This document shows, one piece after another, positions 1 through 5,545 of a stretch of DNA of 5,545 nucleotides. The stretch comes from an uncultured Candidatus Udaeobacter sp. (GTDB lineage Bacteria; Verrucomicrobiota; Verrucomicrobiia; Chthoniobacterales; UBA10450). The notes beneath the pieces were generated by a model. The model searched no databases. It saw only the letters and a program-made list of their open reading frames with translations, and was not told the DNA's origin. A program made the position numbers and the translations under genes. The stretch's first letter is position 1. Each line of letters opens with the position of its first letter. The DNA lies in the NCBI GenBank assembly GCA_955652245.1, contig CATPAV010000022.1:1-5545 (forward strand), written 5' to 3'.

Positions 1-2726
1 GCGCGATTTCGAAAAAGAACAAAGTTGTCCGCTCGTTCATCGGCGCCGGTTATTCCGATTGCATCACGCCGCCAGTCATTCAGCGAAACATTCTGGAAAA
101 TCCCGGCTGGTACACCGCTTACACGCCGTACCAGGCTGAACTCGCTCAAGGCCGACTGGAAGCGCTCCTCAATTTTCAGACGATGATTGTCGATCTTACC
201 AAGCTCGATGTTGCGAATGCGTCTCTTCTCGATGAAGCCACCGCCGCTGCCGAAGCAATGGCGCTTTGTCATGCAGTCGTTCCCAATCGGCAAGTTTTCT
301 TCGTCGCGGACGATTGCCATCCGCAAACCATTGAAGTCGTTCGCACCCGCGCGAAGCCGCTGAGCATCGAGATCAAGATCGACAAGTTTTCGCAGTTCAA
401 ATTCGACAAAACCGTTTTTGGCGCGCTTGTCCAGTATCCTGCCACGGATGGCGCGATTTACGATTACACTGAGTTTGTCAGGCAAGCGCACGAGGCGGGC
501 GCGCTCGCGGTGGTCGCAGCGGATATCCTTGCACTGACATTATTAAAACCGCCGGGCGAATTTGGCGCCGACGTCGCGATCGGGAATACGCAGCGCTTCG
601 GTGTGCCCCTCGGATTCGGCGGACCACACGCCGCGTACTTTGCCACCCGTAACGAACATAAACGTCACATGCCTGGGCGGCTGGTCGGCGTCTCTCACGA
701 TGCTGAAGGCCAGCCAGCTTACCGCCTCGCACTGCAAACGCGGGAGCAACATATTCGGCGCGATAAAGCTACCAGCAATATTTGCACGGCGCAGGTATTA
801 CTCGCAGTCATCGCTTCGATGTACGCGGTTTATCATGGACCGCACGGTCTTCGCGCAATCGCCGAACGCGTTCATCGCCTGATCAGCCAGCTCGCACAGA
901 GTCTGCGCGCTCTCGGCCTTACCGTTATGCATGAGAACTTTTTCGACACGATCCGCGTCGAGGTCGAATCGAGCAGCACGATCATCGAGCATGCGGAAAA
1001 AGCGGGCTGCAACTTGCGGCCGTTCGGACCGCGAGCCGTCGGCATCTCATTCGATGAAACGACAACCACTCGTGACATCGAGTTGTTGATGTCGATCTTC
1101 CGTGGCACTCACGTCCGCGATTTTGCTGATGATGATCTAGGCGAACCGCCAATTCGCATTCCGCAATCCGCATTCCGCAATTCCGATTTCCTGACGCATC
1201 CTATCTTCAACACGCACGATACCGAGACAGAAATGCTCCGTTATCTTAAAAAACTCGAATCGCGCGATCTGTCCCTAACCACTTCGATGATTCCGCTCGG
1301 TTCGTGTACGATGAAACTGAATGCGACCGCGGAAATGTTTCCGATTTCATGGCCGGAAATCTCCAAGGTGCATCCGTTTGCGCCGAGTGATCAGACCACC
1401 GGTTACACGGAGATTTGTAAGCAATTGGAAGAATGGCTCGCCGAGATTTCAGGCTTTGCTGCCGTTTCATTGCAGCCCAATGCTGGATCGCAGGGAGAAT
1501 TTGCCGGGCTGCTCGCGATCCGCGACTATCACGCGTCGCGCGGCGAAGCTCATCGTAATATCTGTCTCATCCCTACCTCGGCGCACGGGACAAATCCCGC
1601 CAGCGCAGTGATGGCCGGTTTTAAAGTTCTCTCAGTTGCGTGTTTGAAAGATGGCGATATCGATCTTGCCGATCTGCGCGCAAAAGCAGATGAGCATGCA
1701 CGCGATCTCGCCGGATTAATGGTGACATACCCTTCGACGCATGGCGTTTTCGAAACCACTATTCGCGAAATTTGCGAAGTCGTGCACGCGCACGGCGGCC
1801 AGGTTTATATGGACGGGGCGAACATGAACGCGCAGGTCGGTCTCTGCCGCCCCGGCGATTACGGCGCGGATGTTTGCCATTTAAATTTGCACAAGACGTT
1901 TTGCATTCCTCATGGTGGCGGCGGGCCAGGCATGGGCCCGATCGGTGTGGCGAAACATCTCGCGCCGTTTCTACCGCGCCAATTCGTGCTCGATCCAGAA
2001 ACAGGTCGCATCGTTTTTGGCGAAGGCGAACGAGGAAAACGGCCGCCGATTGGCAACATCGGCCCGGATTATCAACATGGCGGGGGCAAAGGCGGAATCG
2101 TGTCCGCAGCACCATATGGCAGCGCGAGTATTCTGACGATTTCGTGGATGTACATCCGCATGATGGGCCCAGCCGGATTAACCGAAGCGACTAAGATTGC
2201 GATCTTAAATGCAAACTATATTGCAAAGCGGCTCGATCCGTATTTTCCAGTCCTTTTCAAAGGCAAGCATGGCCTGGTTGCGCATGAATGCATTCTCGAT
2301 CTTCGACAATGGAAGGATGCCGGAATCGAAGTGGAGGACGTCGCTAAACGTTTGATGGATTATGGATTTCACGCGCCAACGATTTCCTGGCCCGTGGCCG
2401 GAACGATGATGGTCGAACCCACCGAGAGCGAACCAAAACACGAGCTTGATCGTTTTTGTGACGCGCTGATCTCAATCCAAGCAGAGATTGAAGCGATCGC
2501 GAATGGAAAAACTGATCGGAAAAACAATGTCTTGAAAAACGCGCCGCACACGGCTCGGCAAATTGCCTCGGACAAATGGGACCGTCCTTACTCACGCGAA
2601 CAAGCAGCTTTTCCCGCGCCGTGGACACGCGAGCACAAATTCTGGCCCGCCGTCGCCAGGATCGATAACGTTTACGGCGATCGAAATCTTTTCTGCTCCT
2701 GCCCGCCTCTCGAAGAATCTGTGTAG
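1..2726 (+). CDS. gcvP: Glycine dehydrogenase (decarboxylating), P-protein of the glycine cleavage system; 5' end outside window
   Basis: PLP-dependent enzyme that decarboxylates glycine and passes the aminomethyl group to the lipoyl arm of the H-protein (GcvH); cytoplasmic. The frame is open from the first full codon at base 3 to a TAG at 2724-2726 (907 residues visible). Codons before the ATG at 183 encode conserved family sequence (RSFIGAGY, PPVIQRNILENPGWYTAYTPYQ, QGRLEALLNFQ), so 183 is not the start. By comparison with E. coli GcvP (957 aa), about 70 N-terminal residues are missing. The N-terminal half carries LLDEATAAAEAM. The C-terminal half carries MIPLGSCTMKLNA (from 1287), HGTNPASAVMAG (about 1578-1613) and HLNLHKTFCIPHGGGGPGMG, whose lysine at 1893-1895 is the expected PLP Schiff-base residue. 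The end (WDRPYSREQAAFPAPW, RIDNVYGDRNLFCSCPP) is canonical. This is the fused long form, not split GcvPA/GcvPB. I see no frameshift. gcvT and gcvH may lie upstream, but that cannot be seen here. Confidence 0.97.
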   Translation, partial: AISKKNKVVRSFIGAGYSDCITPPVIQRNILENPGWYTAYTPYQAELAQGRLEALLNFQTMIVDLTKLDVANASLLDEATAAAEAMALCHAVVPNRQVFFVADDCHPQTIEVVRTRAKPLSIEIKIDKFSQFKFDKTVFGALVQYPATDGAIYDYTEFVRQAHEAGALAVVAADILALTLLKPPGEFGADVAIGNTQRFGVPLGFGGPHAAYFATRNEHKRHMPGRLVGVSHDAEGQPAYRLALQTREQHIRRDKATSNICTAQVLLAVIASMYAVYHGPHGLRAIAERVHRLISQLAQSLRALGLTVMHENFFDTIRVEVESSSTIIEHAEKAGCNLRPFGPRAVGISFDETTTTRDIELLMSIFRGTHVRDFADDDLGEPPIRIPQSAFRNSDFLTHPIFNTHDTETEMLRYLKKLESRDLSLTTSMIPLGSCTMKLNATAEMFPISWPEISKVHPFAPSDQTTGYTEICKQLEEWLAEISGFAAVSLQPNAGSQGEFAGLLAIRDYHASRGEAHRNICLIPTSAHGTNPASAVMAGFKVLSVACLKDGDIDLADLRAKADEHARDLAGLMVTYPSTHGVFETTIREICEVVHAHGGQVYMDGANMNAQVGLCRPGDYGADVCHLNLHKTFCIPHGGGGPGMGPIGVAKHLAPFLPRQFVLDPETGRIVFGEGERGKRPPIGNIGPDYQHGGGKGGIVSAAPYGSASILTISWMYIRMMGPAGLTEATKIAILNANYIAKRLDPYFPVLFKGKHGLVAHECILDLRQWKDAGIEVEDVAKRLMDYGFHAPTISWPVAGTMMVEPTESEPKHELDRFCDALISIQAEIEAIANGKTDRKNNVLKNAPHTARQIASDKWDRPYSREQAAFPAPWTREHKFWPAVARIDNVYGDRNLFCSCPPLEESV
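1156..1184 (+). repeat. Imperfect tandem repeat of about 14 nt inside the gcvP interdomain linker
   Basis: The 12-mer GCATTCCGCAAT occurs at 1156-1167 and again at 1170-1181, each followed by TCC or CC. A related AATTCGCATT stands just before it (1151-1160). Because the period is 14, the two copies are read in different frames, giving IPQS and then AFRNS. The segment falls between the N- and C-terminal halves of GcvP, just before the conserved FLTHPIFN. By memory of the family, the protein length here looks normal (IP-x-x-L-R-R-x-S is typical), so this is not an obvious insertion. It may be chance, local slippage, or a remnant of a short dispersed repeat. Confidence 0.6.
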
Positions 2727-2745
2727 CGGCGGTCTGTTAGCGCCG
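2727..2745. terminator. Weak hairpin in the convergent gap after gcvP; possible shared terminator
   Basis: Directly after the gcvP stop, CGGCG (2727-2731) can pair with CGCCG (2741-2745) across a 9-nt loop. No T-tract follows on the + strand until TTTT at 2763-2766, with GC-rich sequence between, so it does not fit a classical intrinsic terminator. It is the only secondary structure I find in the 38-bp gap separating the convergent gcvP and flavoenzyme genes, and its position is its main support. Confidence 0.25.
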
Positions 2746-2764
2746 AAAGAGCGCGGCTGCAATT

Positions 2765-4285
2765 TTATCCTTCCGGCGCAAGCTCAGGGGCGGCGACGAC
2801 GCGTGTCGGCACAAGCCGTAGTCCTGGGCCGGTTATTTCCTCAGCCGCCGCAGGACCGGCCTCGTGATATTCGGCGTCTCCGTTGACCTCCCAGAGATCG
2901 TAAAGGTTCGTGTCGGCCAGAATATTTTCGACGCAGAGCATCGCGGTCATCATGGCGTGATCCTGATTGTTATACTTGTGCATGCCGTTGCGGCCGACGA
3001 GGTGCAAGTTCGGATAACGATCCTCCAGTTCCTGGCGGATCGTTGCGACGTGCCGCGCGTAATCGTCATCATAAACGGGATATGCTTTTTTCTGACGAAC
3101 GACACAGCCATCGATCAAGTCCCCCTCTTTGGCCAAGCCGATCTTAATCAGCTCACGCTTGGCCAACTCGATCAAGTCGCCATCGCTCGAATCCCAAAGA
3201 CCGTCGTGCTCAAAGCAGAAATATTCGAGGCCATAGCAGACCTTATCGGAATCGGGCACCATCTCTGGCGACCAGGAGCGGAAGTTTTGGACGCGACCAA
3301 CCTTCACGCTTGGGTCGTGAATGTAGATCCAATTGTCATCGAACATATGTCGACCTTTCAGGATGAGCATGACGGTAAGAAAGTCGCGATACATGAGGCT
3401 TTCGGCGGCGCGTTTAGTTCGCTCGCTGACTGCCGGAGATAATCCGCATACCAGTTCCCGCATCGGTGCGGATGAGATGACATGTTCGGCTTCGATTGCG
3501 TGCAAACCACCCTGTCGATCTTTGTATTCAACCGTCCAACTGCTCGAAACCTCGTCGTGGGAACAGCAAATCACTTTACATCCCATCTCGAGCTTGCCAC
3601 CCATCACCTTCATCTTTTCAGCACACGCTTCCCACATCATGCCGGGACCTCTCCGCGGATAACGGAAGGAATTGATGAGCGTCTTGATTACTTTCGTGCG
3701 ATCCCCATTGTAGCGCTGCGGAAAGAGCGCGTTCTTGATCGCGCTGCCGAGCGAAAGTCCTTTTATGCGCTGCGCGGCCCAGTCCGCGGAAATTTCCCTG
3801 CAGCTCATGCCCCAAACCTTTTCGGTGTAGCTCTTGAAGAATGTCTTGAAGAGTCGTTTGCCGAACTGGTTGCTCACCCACTCCTCAAAATTGCGAGGAT
3901 TGCGCACCGGAAAGAGGCGCGCTTTCAACCAAGAGAGGACGCAAAGAATGGATTTGAGGATGCCGAGCTTCAGCAACGCTTCAAACGGCTTGAGCGGATA
4001 GGAAAAAAACTTGCCGCCGTAAAAAATACGTGACGAACGCGGCCGTACGAGCATGTCGTTAGGCAAAATCTCGGTCCACAAATCTTCTACTGCTTTGGAT
4101 TTGGAAAAGAAGCGATGCCCGCCGATATCGAAGTGAAAACCTTTGTAGGTGGCGGTGCGCGAGATGCCGCCGACGTAAATCGGATCGGCTTCCAAGACGG
4201 TAACCTCGACTCCCTCCTTTGACAGAAGGTAGCCCGCAGTCAAACCTGCTGGCCCCGCACCAATGACGGCGACTTTTGTTTTCAT
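2765..4285 (-). CDS. FAD-dependent oxidoreductase, protoporphyrinogen-oxidase-like / UDP-galactopyranose-mutase-like superfamily
   Basis: A 506-residue cytoplasmic flavoprotein. Residues 1-35 form an FAD-binding Rossmann fold: VAVIGAGPAGLTAGYLL (GxGxxG at 9-14), with acidic E32 placed to bind the adenosine ribose. GGISRT (39-44) and DIGGHRFF (53-60) are typical of NAD(P)-binding-8 amine-oxidase/PPOX/GLF-type enzymes. The C-terminal FAD motif is HLVGRNGMHKYNNQDHAMMTAML (about 428-450), followed by LYDLWEVNGDAEYHE. The tail after about residue 476 is Ala/Pro-rich and looks unconserved. There is no signal peptide. The hydrophobic stretch near 104-125 is more likely a substrate-binding or membrane-contact region than a true membrane helix. 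The ATG at 4283-4285 follows the TAG of the membrane glycosyltransferase by one base, so the gene is probably the second of a two-gene operon. A purine-rich GGGGGA (4301-4306, on the - strand) is rather far upstream for a ribosome binding site, and re-initiation is plausible. The substrate is unknown. True HemY activity seems less likely given the neighbour. Action on a nucleotide sugar, polyprenyl lipid or carotenoid-like substrate is inference. Confidence 0.88.
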   Translation of the reverse strand: MKTKVAVIGAGPAGLTAGYLLSKEGVEVTVLEADPIYVGGISRTATYKGFHFDIGGHRFFSKSKAVEDLWTEILPNDMLVRPRSSRIFYGGKFFSYPLKPFEALLKLGILKSILCVLSWLKARLFPVRNPRNFEEWVSNQFGKRLFKTFFKSYTEKVWGMSCREISADWAAQRIKGLSLGSAIKNALFPQRYNGDRTKVIKTLINSFRYPRRGPGMMWEACAEKMKVMGGKLEMGCKVICCSHDEVSSSWTVEYKDRQGGLHAIEAEHVISSAPMRELVCGLSPAVSERTKRAAESLMYRDFLTVMLILKGRHMFDDNWIYIHDPSVKVGRVQNFRSWSPEMVPDSDKVCYGLEYFCFEHDGLWDSSDGDLIELAKRELIKIGLAKEGDLIDGCVVRQKKAYPVYDDDYARHVATIRQELEDRYPNLHLVGRNGMHKYNNQDHAMMTAMLCVENILADTNLYDLWEVNGDAEYHEAGPAAAEEITGPGLRLVPTRVVAAPELAPEG

Positions 4286-4286
4286 A

Positions 4287-5510
4287 CTACGCGACCCAAT
4301 TCCCCCGGGTAAAATTCCAGACGTACCAACCCTGTACGCTTAACCCAGCAGCGCTGACTAACACTGCTGTCGCCATTTCAAATGCCCGCAGAACGATCGG
4401 CGACTTGTGAAGTTGACCTAGAATATTCAAAAGTGCCAGCACGATTAGCGCGTGCACGCAAAATTCGTAGCGGAGCATGCTCTCCATCTCCACACAGGCC
4501 ACTCCGCTGACTGAAATGTAATAGATTACCGCAGCGCAGAAATAGAGGCCGGCCCGTGTCGACCAGCCGGCCAACCGGCGAATCGCTGGAAGCAGTTCGC
4601 AAATTGCAATCGCGAGAAGGAGCAACGCGCCCAAGGTCATCGACATCTGGCTCGCCTCGGTCGGATTATCCAGTGCCGGACCGAGCCAGCGATAACTCGA
4701 CGGCTTAAACACTGCCAGGTAATCGGGAACAATCCCCCAGCCGGCTGCTTGCGTGAGCATATAAACGTCCCAGTGGCCCCAGCGCAGTTGGCAGTAAATA
4801 AAAAACGAGAGCGCGCCCAATGTCGTCACGAGCATCAAACCAATCGCCGATGCGTGTTTACAGAACCAGGCCCGCGGCTCACGGAACCCGTTCCGTTCCG
4901 TGAAGAGGGAGCGCACCACTGGAAACGCAGCACAGACGATTCCCACAATCCGCGTCGCGGACATCACGATACCGTGCAAGGCCGCCCACACTTTCGCGGC
5001 ACGACCGTCGGTGCTGCTCCAATAGATGAAGCCCAGCAAAGCCATGAGAAAAAGCGATTCCGAATAGCCCGCGATCAGAAAGAAGGCGGCCGGATGGGCA
5101 ACAATCGACAACGCGCCGAAGAATTGCAGCGCAGGGGAAAGATTCCAGCGGCCGCAAAAGAGAAAGAAATAGCTCCAGAAGCCCCAGGCTGCGATCTGGG
5201 CGGTAATCAGCAGCGCGTTGTCTGTATCGATGTGGAGTCCGTAACGAAGCACAGAAGCAATCGCGGGATAGGCGGGAAAAAAAGCAACGTTGGAAACTTC
5301 CATCACCTTATGATTAATGGGAGGCACGATAGTTCGGTAGCCGCGGTCAACGATGTTCATGAACCAATAGCTATCGTGTTGGACAAGGGTGGAATAGCGG
5401 TACGAAAGCGGCCCCTCCGGGGCAAGCAGACCGACCGCCATTGCGATCTGCATCAAAGTCACGAGCAAAGCCGCAAACAACGGCTTAAACGCGGACGACG
5501 AGCGAATCAT
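4287..5510 (-). CDS. Multi-pass membrane mannosyltransferase of the PIG-V-like family (putative)
   Basis: A 407-residue integral membrane protein with about nine or ten hydrophobic segments (roughly 9-30, 98-119, 128-146, 151-165, 173-200, 220-240, 290-308, 318-338, 350-365, 375-395). Landmarks match the bacterial relatives of eukaryotic GPI mannosyltransferase 2 (PIG-V): an early acidic loop motif HDSYWFMNIVDRGY (45-58), VAFFPAYP (75-82), AGYSESLFL (147-155), SATRIVGI (184-191), QAAGWG (254-259) and SMLRYEF (344-350). Family members use a polyprenyl/dolichyl-phosphate sugar donor on the outer side of the cytoplasmic membrane. The exact sugar and acceptor here are unknown. The aspartate at 46 is the likely catalytic or metal-associated residue, by analogy. 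The stop is one base before the flavoenzyme start, indicating an operon. The ATG at 5508-5510 gives a sensible N-terminus just before the first membrane helix, but it lacks a clear Shine-Dalgarno sequence and the frame stays open to the right edge, so the true start could lie outside the window. Confidence 0.85.
   Translation of the reverse strand: MIRSSSAFKPLFAALLVTLMQIAMAVGLLAPEGPLSYRYSTLVQHDSYWFMNIVDRGYRTIVPPINHKVMEVSNVAFFPAYPAIASVLRYGLHIDTDNALLITAQIAAWGFWSYFFLFCGRWNLSPALQFFGALSIVAHPAAFFLIAGYSESLFLMALLGFIYWSSTDGRAAKVWAALHGIVMSATRIVGIVCAAFPVVRSLFTERNGFREPRAWFCKHASAIGLMLVTTLGALSFFIYCQLRWGHWDVYMLTQAAGWGIVPDYLAVFKPSSYRWLGPALDNPTEASQMSMTLGALLLLAIAICELLPAIRRLAGWSTRAGLYFCAAVIYYISVSGVACVEMESMLRYEFCVHALIVLALLNILGQLHKSPIVLRAFEMATAVLVSAAGLSVQGWYVWNFTRGNWVA
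4879..4903. repeat. Perfect 9-bp inverted repeat inside the PIG-V-like gene
   Basis: TCACGGAAC (4879-4887) and GTTCCGTGA (4895-4903) are exact reverse complements with a 7-nt spacer. Because GTTCC is duplicated, an alternative hairpin of ACGGAAC (4881-4887) with GTTCCGT (4890-4896) and a 2-nt spacer is also possible. The segment encodes TERNGFRE, a charged loop between two hydrophobic segments, so the reading frame is unaffected. Whether the structure has any role is unknown. Confidence 0.5.
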
Positions 5511-5532
5511 GACGTCACAAGTGGGAAGCGCC

Positions 5533-5545
5533 GAGGAGATAGGAA
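5533..5545 (+). promoter_or_regulatory. Shine-Dalgarno-like GAGGAG at the right edge, possibly for a divergent gene starting beyond the window
   Basis: GAGGAG at 5533-5538 followed by ATAGGAA is a good ribosome-binding-site match on the + strand. Its spacing would suit a start codon at about 5545-5550, just outside the window. If so, the PIG-V-like gene and the outside gene would be divergent with only tens of bases between their starts. The alternative is that this is part of an upstream extension of the - strand gene. The evidence is a single short motif. Confidence 0.2.

Noticed and set aside
183..185. ATG at 183 as the start of gcvP
   Set aside because: The frame continues upstream to base 3 with strongly conserved GcvP sequence, so this is an internal methionine.
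1759..2194. Overlapping Arg-rich open frames on both strands inside gcvP
   Set aside because: They overlap the most conserved part of GcvP, including the PLP lysine, and have out-of-frame arginine-rich composition.
3111..3178. Repeated TCGATCAAGTC (3111-3121, 3168-3178) and TTGGCCAA (3129-3136, 3159-3166) in the flavoenzyme gene
   Set aside because: They encode similar short peptides (GDLIELAK and LAKEGDLID) in one helix-rich segment. Too short and diverged to call a functional repeat.
2864..3442. 192-codon open frame on the + strand opposite the flavoenzyme gene
   Set aside because: It is fully antisense to a well-supported gene, its translation shows no recognisable domain, and long shadow frames are common in GC-rich coding DNA.
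3482..4033. 183-codon open frame on the + strand opposite the flavoenzyme gene
   Set aside because: Antisense to conserved coding sequence, with no recognisable motifs. Treated as a shadow.
5510..5517. TGACGTCA, a perfect 8-bp palindrome next to the PIG-V-like start
   Set aside because: Palindromes this short are expected many times by chance in a window this size, and there is no second copy or promoter context to support an operator.

Overview
The window looks like an ordinary bacterial chromosome segment of moderately high GC. It has three tightly packed protein-coding genes, almost no non-coding DNA, and no RNA gene, CRISPR array, insertion sequence or prophage signature that I can see. 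The host is most likely a Gram-negative soil or freshwater bacterium. Verrucomicrobiota (Chthoniobacterales-like) is my best guess, from the overall feel of the coding sequence, weak Shine-Dalgarno signals and short CCGCAAT/ATTCCG-type repeats. That assignment is inference and could be wrong.

Left half (1-2726, + strand): most of gcvP, the single-chain PLP-dependent glycine decarboxylase (P-protein) of the glycine cleavage system. Its reading frame is open to the left edge, so roughly the first 70 residues and the true start lie outside the window. The PLP-lysine region and the C-terminal domain are complete. A short tandem repeat of about 14 nt lies in the linker between the two halves of the protein.

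Middle (2727-2764): a 38-bp gap between convergent genes. It holds only a weak hairpin and no convincing terminator.

Right half (2765-5510, - strand): two genes read right to left that form a compact pair. The first is a multi-pass membrane protein of the PIG-V-like mannosyltransferase family (4287-5510). One nucleotide after its stop codon begins an FAD-dependent oxidoreductase of the protoporphyrinogen-oxidase-like / UDP-galactopyranose-mutase-like superfamily (2765-4285). The TAG-T-ATG junction argues for co-transcription and translational coupling. Together they suggest a small envelope-glycan or glycolipid module: a membrane enzyme that transfers sugar from a polyprenyl-phosphate donor, plus a cytoplasmic flavoenzyme acting on a sugar, lipid or isoprenoid. 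The substrates cannot be read from the sequence. The pair is convergent to gcvP and has no evident functional link to it.

No clearly novel system is visible. The points most worth a second look are the coupled glycosyltransferase/flavoenzyme pair and the repeat inside gcvP that is read in two frames.
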